Below, one piece after another: positions 1-10,565 of a stretch of 64,000 nt of DNA; the stretch's first letter is position 1, and every line of letters starts with the position of its first letter. The DNA lies in NCBI RefSeq assembly GCF_035046485.1, contig NC_085137.1:3511977-3575976 (forward strand), given 5' to 3'. The notes below the pieces were generated by a model. That model was not told the DNA's origin. It searched no databases and saw only the letters and a program-made list of their open reading frames with translations. A program made the translations under genes and the position numbers. This DNA is from Aedes albopictus (lineage: Eukaryota; Arthropoda; Insecta; Diptera; Culicidae).

Positions 1-240
1 GAGGCGGATGGTTTGTGGGATGTGCGTGAGGTTGACGGTTTTACTTTCGATACCGGTGCGGCGCGGCGCGTCATGGCTCAATGCGCATTCAAAGGATACG
101 ACGATTCCCTTTCGACGATAGTAGTTCTAGGGAAGGGGTGCGAATGAGCTCGAAGGAATGCAGTCGGAGTCGGTTCTATTGCGCCGGAGGACGTTTCTTT
201 TTCGGTTAATACCGGCAAGCTGTCTTCTTAACGAAAGAGA
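1..240. other. GC-rich block at window edge, possible exon edge
   Basis: This block is clearly richer in G, C and CpG than the AT-rich DNA after it. The plus strand is open from base 1 to a TGA at 145-147, and one minus-strand frame is open over roughly 70-230. Neither translation resembles a family I know. It could be the edge of an exon or of a repeat that is cut by the window, so no function is assigned. Confidence 0.2.
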
Positions 241-1380
241 TATTATGTAAAAGATTTAAATTTAACCGTGACAGTCGAGAATAAAGTTCAAAAGAATAGA
301 GCTGAAGCAATCCAAAAGAATTTGCCAAATTGAAAAAGAAGCTAGTTTTCGGGCTTCTTTGTGCAAGGTTATTTATTGAAGGAGAGAAAAGCTATTGTTG
401 GTGTCTGAAATTTGGATCCAAATGTAATCGAGTTCAACTTCTTTCATTCAGACTAAAATTATTAAGCTGCTCATTGGAAACGAGGATTCAAAGAAAGGTT
501 GAAAGTAAACAGCAAAATAAATGCAAGATGTTTCACTCACCTAAACTTTATAATCTAATAATCTATGTAGATGTAACTGATCTGATTACCGAGGTATCCA
601 TAGATAAACTTGCATTACCCAACTAACAATTACTCATTTAACAAGCACCTTCATGACGAATTAATTCAGCATGATGCTGAATAACATTTGGATAATTTTC
701 AGCTACAACCTTTGTTCGGGTTTTGCACATAAATTTGGAGAAATTAAAAAGCATAGTGTTGTATACCAACTGAACTGGTAGTTGGTAAAAGCGTATCAGG
801 AAAATATAGTTAAGCTGTTATTCAGCTTGAGCAAAAATAAAATAAATAATAAATAAAATACAAAAAATTTAAATTTCCACGAGAGTTTATGATTGGCACT
901 TATGCTATGAATAACTATTATGAAATAATAACTAAACATAAATTTACCTAAATCAAGATTCCAATTCAAGACCCGTCGATTACCAGCCGCATGTGTTCCT
1001 ATCTGTGCCATCCATGATGAATTGAAGCTCTCAAATCAAAACATAAACTTCCCGTGGTTTAATAATGATCACACTTCGGCTCCTATTCAGCAGCGGAGAA
1101 TTAGCACGGAACCACAGAACATTATGATTAACAACTAAACAACACATTAGTTCAGCTGCTGTTCAGTAAAATAAAAAGAAGTGTTTTCCATCCTGTACTC
1201 TGAGTCGAAGTATGATGAAACAAAAGCGCTTATTCGACTTGTAAAAAACACAGTATACAGATACATGTGCTAAATTGTACATTAACTTAACAAGAAGTAG
1301 AAAAAGGTCATGTTAAACTGTTTTGTAAATGAAATACTGCAAGCCGAATAGAAAATCATTGTTTATACCGATACGAAATA
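241..1380. other. AT-rich non-coding DNA, nothing recognised
   Basis: AT-rich sequence with only short, low-complexity open frames on both strands. I see no terminal inverted repeats, tandem array, RNA gene or splice-bounded exon. Confidence 0.5.
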
Positions 1381-1625
1381 CGAACACGGAAACAAATCCG
1401 ATCCTGTTTTTATGATTCACAAATCATAAAACATAAAGGTTTGTCATTTTATGAAATCAAGATCACGAATCATAATTCCATAAACTGAGCAGCTAATATC
1501 ATGATTCGTTGCAACCATTTTTCTGAGCTCGAACTCATGATGATTATCCGAGCAACCAATATCATGATTCGTTACAGCCATTTTTATGAGCTTGAACTCA
1601 TGAAAATTATCAAGCGTTACGCGCA
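1381..1625. repeat. 63-bp direct duplication with AATCATGATT palindromes
   Basis: Two similar units start with ATGATTCGTT at 1501 and ATGATTCGTTA at 1564, a spacing of 63 bp. Each carries a CATTTTTNTGAGCT segment and ends near AACTCATGA. The flanks (1408-1435) contain further inverted ATGATT/AATCAT pairs. The same theme reappears at 3020-3720, so the two regions may be parts of one old element. Confidence 0.55.
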
Positions 1626-1810
1626 CTCCGCACTCCTTATAAAACGTTGTCATTCAGTGTGTGGCATCGCTGGTGAATGGTGAAAAAATGTAATTATTTT
1701 AATGGGAATACAGTTTTCAGTGATTATTGTATTATTAGTTTTTGTATTCTTAGCGATCTAATGTGTTCCTAGTGAAAACATTCTGCCAAAGAAACTGGTA
1801 AGTAAAAAAT

Positions 1811-2330
1811 GTGCCGAAAATGTTTTCTTATGTTTTTTCTTCACTCATTCTTAAAGTCGATTGCACGCCATCGTTCTCGTTTCAGCTCCGTCCAATTCCG
1901 TTCCAGCTTCGTTTGTTCGAGTTCCGCCGCCGTCAAATGACACCAGCCCCATCCCGACTACATGTTTCCGTTCTTGTCGGCTGCATAAAACGGCGCAGGC
2001 ACCGTCCCGACAGTATCCGTTTCAATTATTGTTCCGGCTCCGTTTAGCGACGCGTGAGTAAAAAATAAGTTTTTAAAATGACTTCCAAATGAGATTGAAA
2101 AAAACATTTCTAATTGACATCCGATTGCGCACCATCCTTCTCATTCTAGCTCAAACGGCTGCGGTTGTCAATCCTCACCCGGATCCGTCCAATCCCGTTA
2201 CGGCTTCATTCCTGTTCCAACACCAGCACCGTCCCGACCGCATCCTTCTGTTCTTTTTTCGGCATCATCAAACGACGCAGGCACCGTTTTGACAGTGTCC
2301 GATTCTCCGTAGTAATTGTGTCACAACCAG
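1811..2330. repeat. Diverged 264-bp tandem duplication
   Basis: The segment starting GATTGCACGCCATCGTTCTC at 1859 recurs as GATTGCGCACCATCCTTCTC at 2123. The copies share CTCCGTCCAATTCCGTT-like, CACCGTCCCGAC and GGCGCAGGCACCGT-like blocks, so the spacing is 264 bp. Each copy is preceded by a splice-donor-like sequence, GGTAAGTAAAAAATG near 1798 and GTGAGTAAAAAAT near 2052. Both copies are GC-rich compared with their flanks. Possible readings are duplicated untranslated exons or an ordinary tandem repeat. Confidence 0.55.
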
Positions 2331-3015
2331 GGTTCCTGATTTCCACTTTTCATCTTCTTCCCCATTCGAAGACAGTCAGCAGCGAACGGTTGTCGCTTGA
2401 GTTCGTGTGTGTGCTTGTCAGCGACGACAGCAAACTCCGGCGAACGGTGGGAAGCCACTCTTGGAAATTATTCATTCGTCCACATTCGCATCGCAAGCGA
2501 ATGCGATTCGTGAGTGATGCGATTGATATTGTGCATACGAATTATTGATGTTTTCGAATTATTTTCTTTGCTAATCTAGCATTTCAGCGACAATACAGTA
2601 AAAATGTATGCATTACATGCAGAAATTCTCTTCTACTTATGATAATAGCCGCTTCGATCGCTCACCAGTATTCTTCACCATTCGCCATTCATTCATTCGC
2701 TTGCGATCCATACTGCGACGAATGGCAACGAATATTCATGTCAAGCAGATGGCTCATCGCTTCCCACTGGTGATGGGGTTGCGTGTTTGATCACGACGAT
2801 CCGTTTGCTGCATCTTTCTCGATTCGCTTCAGCAAAGAGGAGTGAATATGAATGGAGTGAGGCGAATATACCGATCCTTGGTCACAACTAAATCACTTCC
2901 AAAATGGCTGCTAATTTGACAGGAATCAAGTATTGTAAAGAAAGTATGCACGGTAACACCACTCACTCATGTTTGAGCTGAAGTGAAACAACACAATAAA
3001 ATAGTAAATTGCAGT
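2331..3015. other. Single-copy-looking sequence, no gene recognised
   Basis: Moderate GC, with several scattered ATTCG/CGAAT words around 2480-2760. Short open frames occur, but none shows a recognisable domain or clear splice boundaries. Confidence 0.4.
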
Positions 3016-3020
3016 TCCAA

Positions 3021-3563
3021 TGATTTAGCTTCATGATCGTAGAAAATTCCCCAGACTCATAAGTGATGCGCATCCGAAACCGTGATTGGAAATCACAATA
3101 ACATGATTTAGTTTCATGGTCCTATGAAATCCACCAGACTTATAAGCGATGAGCACCCGAAACCATGATTCGAAATCTCAATAACATGATTTAACTTCAT
3201 GGTCCTAGCGATGCGCACCTGGAACCATGATTCGAAATCTCAATAACATGATTTAGCTTCATGGTCCTATGAAATCCACCAGACTCATAAGCGATGCGCA
3301 CCCGAAACCATGATTCGAAACCTCAATACCATGATTTAGCTTCATGGTCCTAGAAAATCCACCAGATTCATAAGCGATGCGCATCCGAAACCATGATTCG
3401 AAATCTCAATACCATGATTTAGCTTCATGGTCCTAGCGATGCGCACCCGAAACCATGATTCGAAACCTCAATACCATGATTTAGCTTCATGGTCCTAGAA
3501 AATCCACCAGACTCATAAGCGATGCGCTCCCAAAACCGTGATTCGAAATCTCAAAGATATGAT
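3021..3563. repeat. Minisatellite with 83+83+62 bp higher-order unit
   Basis: Units beginning TGATTTA start at 3021, 3104, 3187, 3249, 3332, 3415, 3477 and 3560. The spacings are 83, 83, 62, 83, 83, 62 and 83 bp. The 62-bp units lack the 21-bp segment containing AATCCACCAGACTCATA. The order repeats as a 228-bp block (3021-3248 and 3249-3476), so the array grew by copying a three-unit block. Each unit also contains the palindromic word CCATGATTCG. Confidence 0.85.
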
Positions 3564-3896
3564 TTAACTTTATGATTTTAGAAAAAAGTAACGCATTGGT
3601 AGCGTTACGAGACAATGGATCATACTATCATGATTACAAATCATGGTGTATTTTTATAAAACGAAAATGCACTAGGCTCATGAAATCATGAGTCGTTTTT
3701 ATGATTATTGGGAGCAGAATTTTACCCGTGAATATTCAATTGAAAAGGCATTTATTTGTATAGTAATGTATACAACATAATTTTAGTTCAGTTACCATTA
3801 CTTTTAAAAGCAATAATTCAGCATGCATGTTTGTTCGTGGCATGCGATTGTTAGTTGGGAAAAACCATACTAGATTATTACCAAAATAGACCGTCA
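3564..3896. repeat. Palindrome-rich tail of the 83-bp array
   Basis: Contains TCATGATTACAAATCATG and CATGAAATCATGAGTCG, which are short inverted repeats on the same ATGATT theme, ending about 3715. The remainder (3736-3896) is AT-rich with no feature I can name. Confidence 0.4.
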
Positions 3897-4395
3897 CCAC
3901 AGCTTGGGAGCCCCTGAGCTTTGTAACACTTCTTTATTGAAAGAAGTTACCCTTGAGGACTCCTAGGATTTTCAGCTGAATCACTGAGCTTTGCAACACC
4001 AATTTATTGTATTAGGTGCTCTTTGAGATGCAGAATATTAAAAACATTAGCATCTCCTTCTCGGGCTTTCAGTTTTTACGAAATGAGCATGATCCGCGAC
4101 CACAGCTTGAGAAGCACAGAGTTTTGCAACGCGACTTTATTGTATTGAGAACAACTTGAGACGCTAAACTTTCAAACTTCACCTGTGACTTTCGGTTCTT
4201 GCGAAATCAGCATGGCCCGTGAACCCAGCTTGGAAACCACTGAACTTTTCAACGCTAGTATATTGTGATAGATGCTTTTTGAGACGCCGCAATTGAAAAT
4301 CTTTTTACGTTCTAATCACGCTTTCTATACTTGACAAATTAGCATGGGCCCGTAGCATGCTAATGCTCCAGAACCACTGATCTGCGCATCACCAC
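3897..4395. repeat. Degenerate tandem repeat of about 125-145 bp
   Basis: The block ACCACAGCTTG..GAGTTTTGCAAC..TTTATTG recurs in diverged form near 3897, 4098, 4221 and 4368. Companion words (TTTGAGACGC, GAAATNAGCATGGCCCG) lie at similar offsets. Spacing is irregular because of indels. Confidence 0.6.
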
Positions 4396-4439
4396 TTTAT
4401 TGTAATACATGTAATGTACATGTAATGTATTACAATAAA
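4396..4439. repeat. Near-perfect palindrome
   Basis: The 15-bp arm TTTATTGTAATACAT (4396-4410) is exactly inverted at 4425-4439, around a 14-bp centre that is itself rich in ATGTACAT. Confidence 0.9.
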
Positions 4440-4450
4440 ATGGCGAGATA

Positions 4451-4513
4451 AGGGTGAGATTTTTTTCGGATTTTGCGTCCCAAGGACAATAAATCCGAAA
4501 AAAATCTCACCCT
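4451..4513. repeat. Perfect 23-bp hairpin
   Basis: The arm at 4451-4473 (AGGGTGAGAT followed by a T run and CGGATTT) is the exact reverse complement of 4491-4513. The 17-bp loop contains a further small GTCC/GGAC stem. The T/A-rich arms could form a strong cruciform. Confidence 0.9.
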
Positions 4514-4870
4514 CTCCTTAAACTTTTTGATCTTGAGAAGTTCACGTGGCCCGCCTCCCAAGATTGAGAACCACTAAATTTCTCAACACTGCTGGTGGTA
4601 ATACTCCTTGAGACGGACAATTTGAGAAACAATTTCAAATTTCCATTATACAGATGTATCCCATGTTAGGTGTTCCTGAATACCCGAATATAAATTGGGG
4701 AAGCTTAATTTGAAAATTAGTTCGCAAATAAGAAATTCAAAACGATCGCAATGAAATCAATCTAGAGTACGATGCGAAAATAAACTCAACAATTGTCAAA
4801 AAAAGTGGTTATTAAACGCAAGTTCTGTAAATTTTCATTAATTCAACTATCTATTAAACTTGAACTCTGT

Positions 4871-5122
4871 TTAAGGACAAACGTCTAGAAATCCTGTTTG
4901 AACAGTGCATCAGAACTTCAGACGCACAAATCTCAAGAAGCAAGCTTCAAACAACTGTGTATTTTATTATTCTGTTCTTGCTCACTTGTAATAAGCTTAA
5001 AATAAGAAGATCTGGTGCGCTGGTTTTATTTACGAAGAGATTTGTGCCATTGAAATCGTGAGTAGGTGCCAAAGTCGGCCATTGTGGTGGCCATTTTGGG
5101 ATTCTTACAAGTTTGTCCTTAA
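4871..5122. mobile_element. Small MITE with TTAAGGACAAAC termini
   Basis: Terminal inverted repeats TTAAGGACAAAC (4871) and GTTTGTCCTTAA (ending 5122) bound about 250 bp of non-coding DNA. A partial copy lies in the opposite orientation at about 13232-13345. TTAA at the ends could indicate a piggyBac-type target, but the target duplication is not resolved. Confidence 0.65.
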
Positions 5123-5932
5123 GTTGAATGTAATTAGAGGAACAAACCATCAACGTTTATGAAAAACTCAAAAACAGTTTTCTTGTTGAAATCACAACAA
5201 ATGATAATAAAAATTTATCACTTCATTCAACTCTTCATCAGTAAAGTGATCTTAGTATGTGATTTAGAGCAACAAAACTGCTTTTGAAAAATTGATAATT
5301 ACTTTGAGCCTTAAGCCTAGGCTTTTGAGCCTGGACATGGAGTGGCCCAACCTAGCAAATAAAGCTACCATTGAGTGACAATAATTTTCTTAGCAACGTC
5401 ACTCCCAACATTTTTTTCTTCACATCTATATGAAGCACAATCTATGGAGCGGTTGACGAGATATCGCCGTTCTGTTGTTTAGTTCAATTGTATTCCATGA
5501 CGCTGCACAGTAGGCTTGGCCGCCTCAACACTTGTAATGCATCTACAATACACTGGAATTATTGATAATGACAAGGAAAACGATAGATCTAGACTATTTA
5601 TCAGCCAGGATGGATGTGTATGTGTAGATTGAACTAGACTAGATTAAAATAAAATAAAACATTCAAATTCATTTCAATTGTGTTCCATACCATCTCAAAT
5701 TTTAAAAGTTTTGGTCTAAAGCCAACATTTTGTCATAACTTCTCAAAATCTCAATCAATTTCCATAATTTTTAGAGTTAATGTTGAGTGTGCAGTGATCG
5801 CCTTATATTTCGATTAACTGGCAGCACTGCCGTAAGAGAATGAAGAACATCCGAGTTCGATGTCAATTATTCACAGGTCCGGGTGAACGTATATGTTTGC
5901 CTGTATTTGTCGATAAAAATATGTAAACAAAC
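5123..5932. other. AT-rich DNA, nothing recognised
   Basis: No long open frame, array or inverted-repeat boundary that I could support in this stretch. Confidence 0.4.
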
Positions 5933-5997
5933 CGATCAGCTGATCGCGACGTCACGTTTGCCAGAAATTTTGTTCGGAGCTTCCGGAACGTGACGTC
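5933..5997. promoter_or_regulatory. Palindromic E-box plus inverted CRE pair
   Basis: CGATCAGCTGATCG (5933-5946) is a perfect 14-bp palindrome centred on the E-box CAGCTG. It abuts an 11-bp inverted pair, GACGTCACGTT (5948-5958) and AACGTGACGTC (5987-5997), each holding a CREB/ATF-type GACGTCA core. The following 60 bp are also GC-rich. It may be a promoter or enhancer cluster, or the terminus of an unrecognised element. No transcript start can be placed from sequence alone. Confidence 0.35.
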
Positions 5998-8532
5998 ACC
6001 TTCGGCAACTGCGTGCGATTTCGGCTTGCCGAAGTTGGCATGACACGACTACTACTTCAAAATTATCATATCACAGACACCACTTTGCCCGATGGGCCTA
6101 ACCTGGTGAAATTCAGAACATTGATCCGCATTTATATTGTCTTTTGTTTATGTTTACCTTTTAGTATTAAGAGAATAGTTTCACAAGAAATATCCAATAC
6201 ATTATACTTCTATCACTATTCATTTCGGTGGTCGGCCAACAGTGAAAAGTTTTTTTTTTTTTTTTTTAATGGGCGATGTGGCGTAAAAACGGCCTACTGA
6301 ACCACCCCGATAATTAGGGTAGAATCTCACTTGTTTTCAAGCGCAAGAACGTAATGAAAACCGCTTTTGACAGTTTGCCTCTGTTTTCAACACCTTCCCT
6401 AGCTTCCGTTCGAACACTGTGGTCTGATGGGCATCGCTCCAAATCCAAGACTCGCCCACCACAGACATTGCTAGTATGTAACTCCCCGACTGGCAAACGC
6501 AATTGAATTCATTGGAAATCAATTACAGTAAATCACTTTGCATGTTTACGTCTCGTTAAATTAAATGCTATCGCCGCAGCACAATCGGCCGGCCATATCC
6601 AGTGCGCGCGAAGGCAATGTGCTCTCGCAGCTCAACAGACTTCATATCGATCGCCTCTCCTTCGAAGTGGGTGCGCTGCGAACTGAGAATTGGAAGTTGC
6701 TGTCGTCATCGTAGGAGCCTGGGGAGCAACGCTGCTGCAGGCAGGTGGCAATGGCAACGACGACTACTGTGTCAGACGCAGAAAGAACACCACCCCACCG
6801 GAATGCATTCGCCTGCTTCGATCCGTCCGTACACACATATGCATCTGACGACTGGCAACCAGTCAATGCTAACTACGATTTCGTCTAGAGAGCGAAAGAC
6901 AATGAACTAACTTCGTTCCTTACTAGAGAGGGAAGAAATCCAATCCTCACTCACCTTTTTCTGTAATAATGAGTCTGCTGACTGCGAGGGTGGTGTGAGT
7001 GTGGACAATCCTCCGAGAAATATGGGCGTCTAGCAGTCAAAGACAAAAGTGGTGATTCGTGTCTGTCGACGGTCGTACGTGTGGCGCTGGTCAGGGTGCG
7101 GAAGGGCACAATGCCACCAAATCAACCTAAATCCCGCTTGCTACGATACGAGAAGCCAGAAGCAGTCATCGACCTCATTAGACTAATTTTCCCCGGGCTG
7201 CCATCCGAGCTGTATTCTTTTGGCTACTAGACCAACTGCCAGGACTCTGGCAACACGACTGTCACACCCCGCGTCTTTAGTTGTTCTTTGAGCCTGGCTG
7301 ATATCCCATCCCTTCCCAGATATCCTTCAGATACTCACACATCCAACCCAGGCACACAACAAAGAAGACCGAAACTAAGCAAGTTATTCACCCTCAACTT
7401 TCGCTTCCTTCTTACGTTGCCAAAGACCAGGACCGGCGCGCGGCGTGGCGGGTCGATACGCGTATAGTTTTGTGATGTGTGGTCCAGCCAGCTAGCATTC
7501 GCTCTCGTTGCTTTAATTTCGTGGCTGCTGGGGACTCATTCAGCTTTAATCCCGACGGCGGCCGCCGGTGTTTGCTGGCTGCTTCCTTACATTGACGGCC
7601 ACCGACGACCGTTTCTGTTGTTGTTGTTGTCGATCGATTGCAGACACGCGTGACTGTTTCCGCAAGGCAACTTTTCTTCTATTTTGTGTTTGGGTATTAG
7701 GTACCTCCATGCCATAGCTCACCTTAGAATTAAGGGGGTTAGGAGTTCGAAACTTGGAATGAGGGCTTTCGGGACTATGCATATTGAAGGGCTGGTCTAC
7801 AGCTTCATCTTTGCTATGTCTTATGAAAAATCTCTCCTACACAGTTGTCATTCGAGCGTGTAATTAGCCATTGACGAGGTGATCCCAAAGCAAATAGACA
7901 AATATGATAGTGTGATGCGGAAATGACTTGGATTTCGGGTGTATTCATTTTACATGAATACAAACGCTTATGCAGGTACGTGCATCGAATTGGAACAGTC
8001 AACTGTCCGCATCTCGTTTTACATATCCAAATGTAGATATCCTCCTACTCGTGATCTTGTTCATATTTTTTTAGATTTCGTCTCCATATGCTGATAAAAT
8101 CCATTTCAGAAATTATGAGACTACGTTACCAACCTTAAGGAATAGAGAAATGAAATCTGTTTATTAGAGGAGTTTCCTAGTTCAATCCAGAGCTGCGCAA
8201 TATCAGTCTTGTCAGGTGGCTACTAATATTGCACCATCGTCACTATCACTTCAGATCGTTCAATTTCAAAACGACAATGACAGACAACGACTCGATATTG
8301 ACCTGCACTCTAGATCACAATCATTGCAACTGGTACGATGTTTTAGTGGTTTTCGCCAAAACTCCAACTTTTTTATGACCCACATGCAAAACTTGTTGTT
8401 TTGTACTATAGAGTAATGCGGGCCAAACCTCGACAGTGGGGCAAATGTTCGCACTAGATTGCTGAATCTAGTACACCAATATAATTACAGAACCTTTGAA
8501 GCAATGATGATTTCGTATAGAAATTAATATAT
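5998..8532. other. Mostly single-copy-looking DNA, no confident gene
   Basis: GC content is higher over about 6580-7800 than in the flanks. A T run sits at 6251-6267. A CAA/CAG-type tract around 7612-7630 would encode five glutamines in a minus-strand frame. No splice-bounded exon or known domain was seen. It could be non-coding exon or regulatory DNA of the host gene, but nothing proves this. Near 8436-8455 there is a short GTGGGGCAAATGTTCGCA word related in inverted form to 11375-11400. Confidence 0.35.
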
Positions 8533-8727
8533 AGGGTGACAATGGGTATTATCGGCAGGTTTGTTCTTTTCGTCAAGGGGGATTTTTGTCAGCCAAATTG
8601 CCTGAAACTGGGCCATACAATTCAGCTTAGTTGGGAAGGATTTGAGACCAACTCTGAGTTCAATAGGTTTCAAAAAACCCCCAAAGACGAAGAGAACAAA
8701 ACGGCCGAGAATAGGTAATTTCCCCTA
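8533..8727. mobile_element. Short MITE, about 195 bp
   Basis: Imperfect terminal inverted repeats: the left end reads AGGGTGACAATGGGTATTAT.. and the right end, reverse complemented, AGGGGAAATTACCTATTCTC... A shared inner block CGGC..GTTTTGTTCT(C)TTCGTC.GGGGG follows in both. TA dinucleotides flank both ends, which suggests a Tc1/mariner-type TA target. Confidence 0.6.
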
Positions 8728-9218
8728 TGTAGATTGTGTGTAGTATGCACTCTGAAACCGTTCCGGCAGAGGCTTTGAACTTAGTTTTGTAAGAAGCTAA
8801 AAAAAAACATTTTATATCATTTTCTTCGTCACCCTCGTCATGTCTTTTCGTATGTTTCTGAAGGTCTCATGCTAATCTACTTTACCAGGGACTTTCATAG
8901 CTTAGTTTGTAAATTCACAGTTATAATTCATCACTATACTGACGGGGATAAGATTCGATTACGGTCCCGTTCAATAGTTTTGCTACATATTTTTTTCATG
9001 TATTTTGTGCAACACGTATCTCTATGATTACCCCACAATGCATTTTGACAACTTCAGTAATGCTGGAAAGGGCAGCTCTTAGTTAATCGCTGTAGATGTC
9101 TTCATAAAATACATTGTATACAAAAGCTGAACACCAGGCCGTATTCCAGTTGGCCATAATGATAAGAACAGAAAGAAACAGATTTCATGGCTAGAGTAAA
9201 AGGACGAACATGAATTAA
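8728..9218. other. Non-coding DNA, nothing recognised
   Basis: AT-rich sequence with no array, TIR pair or coding signal that I can support. Confidence 0.4.
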
Positions 9219-9950
9219 TCTATATTAATAAAAATGGAATGGTGTTTGAGTATTGTGTTGTTCTTTGCTGTGCATGAATCGCTCCTGTAAGGGGTGAGTA
9301 TGGCAGCATAATCGATCGCGTTCGCTATTGTCTCGACTGAAAATCAAAACAATAGATGCGTGGGTGTTCAGTATTCAGTATTGTGTTGTTCTTTGCTGTG
9401 CATGCATCGCTCCTGTAAGGGGTGAGTATGGCAGCATAATCGATCGCGTTCGCTATTGTCCCGAGTGAAAATCAAAACAATAGATGCGCGGGTGTTTAGT
9501 ATTCAGTATTGTGTTGTTCTTTGCTGTGCATGCATCGCTCCTGCAAGGGGTGAGTATGGCAGCATAATCGATCGCGTTCGCTATTGTCTCGACTGAAAAT
9601 CAAAACAATAGATGCGTGGGTGTTCAGTATTCAGTATTGTGTTGTTCTTTGCTGTGCATGCATCGCTCCTGTAAGGGGTGAGTATGGCAGCATAATCGAT
9701 CGCGTTCGCTATTGTCCCGAGTGAAAATCAAAACAATAGATGCGCGGGTGTTTAGTATTCAGTATTGTGTTGTTCTTTGCTGTGCATGCATCGCTCCTGC
9801 AAGGGGTGAGTATGGCAGCATAATCGATCGCGTTCGCTATTGTCTCGAGTGAAAATCAAAACAATAGATGCGCGGGAGTTTAGTGTTCAATATTGTGTTG
9901 TTTGCTGAGTATTGTGTTGTTCTTTACAGAAGAACATTAATCAAGGCAAT
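9219..9950 (+). mobile_element. Helitron-like element carrying a minisatellite (3' end unclear)
   Basis: Begins TCTATATTAATAAAAATGG after an A, the 5' start expected of Helitron or DINE/Helentron-like elements. The following AATGGTGTTTG is shared with copies at 10305 and 25688. The element then runs into a 128-bp minisatellite, which resembles the central tandem repeats known in non-autonomous Helentron-related elements. No CTAG end was found after the array, so it is truncated or fused. There is no Rep/helicase coding. Confidence 0.5.
9251..9900. repeat. 128-bp minisatellite in 256-bp dimers
   Basis: TATTGTGTTG recurs at 9251, 9379, 9507, 9635, 9763 and 9891, an exact 128-bp period with very low divergence. 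Two unit types alternate: TCTCGACTG with GCGTGGGTGTTCAG (units 1 and 3) and TCCCGAGTG with GCGCGGGTGTTTAG (units 2 and 4). Unit 5 is mixed. The alternation implies amplification of a dimer. Confidence 0.9.
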
Positions 9951-10099
9951 TAGATGATCGGCATTGAACCAAAAAAAACCCACAACAATTGGTGAGATCT
10001 TTCCAATATTATTTATTTATAAATAATCCTACTTCAGTATATTTACTTTATAACTGCATATAAGTTGAAAATTCGCTATTTTCAACATCCTTTCATCTA

Positions 10100-10285
10100 T
10101 TGGAAGATGCTTCAGTTCTGGGCTCTTTCTAAGTTGATGAAGGGATTTATAAATGCTTGCAAGGACTTGGCCAGGTGTGTGGAGCTGAGTGAATCTATGA
10201 CATTGTAGATAGTAGCGACATCAGCAATGTCAATGGAAATATTCAACTTTGCAACTCCATCCAAGATTTGTGCAAGTATTCATGC
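10100..10285 (-). pseudogene. Coding-like fragment of an unidentified repeat protein
   Basis: One minus-strand frame is open from about 10279 to a TGA near 10115. It reads like a folded protein: ILAQILDGVAKLNISIDIAD followed by an alpha-helical-looking stretch with many L, A and N residues. A second copy of the first part lies on the plus strand at 16735-16800 with the same frame kept (ILAKILGGVAKLNISIEIAD). I do not recognise the family. An old transposon ORF is the likeliest source. Confidence 0.4.
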
Positions 10286-10308
10286 TATGCTATGCTATGC
10301 TATGCTAT
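10283..10308. repeat. (TATGC)n microsatellite
   Basis: About five units of TATGC directly precede the Helitron-like 5' sequence. Confidence 0.9.
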
Positions 10309-10556
10309 TAATAAAAATGGAATGGTGTTTGTATGTCACGAATAGGCTCGGGAACGGGTCAACAGATCGACATGATTCTTTCACTGTTGCATTCCGCCAG
10401 GGCTCCGACGTGTTCGTACGAAAAAATAATTAGAAAAAGTGGCCAGGGAGGCAAGAAAAACAGGAAAGTCTGAAAATCCATTTTGAGGGGCATTTCTTCA
10501 TGGAACTGGATGTCAAAAACAGAGTAGGCAGGCAGGACGACGTTTGCCAGGACAAT
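10305..10556 (+). mobile_element. Non-autonomous Helitron-like element, decayed 3' end
   Basis: Shares TAATAAAAATGGAATGGTG, GTATGTCACGAATAGGCTCG, CGACGTGTTCGTACG and AGTAGGCAGGCAG in order with the cleaner copy at 25688-25946. The end reads GCCAGGACAATAGA instead of GCCGGGACATCTAG, so the CTAG terminus has mutated. No protein is encoded. Confidence 0.65.
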
Positions 10557-10565
10557 AGAAATACA

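Noticed and set aside
3021..3563. CRISPR-like array
   Set aside because: Spacing alternates and the whole unit, not just a short repeat, is conserved. The genome is eukaryotic and no cas genes exist.
6314..6910. Several overlapping 60-100 codon frames on both strands
   Set aside because: Overlapping frames in every direction in GC-richer DNA point to chance; none shows a family signature.
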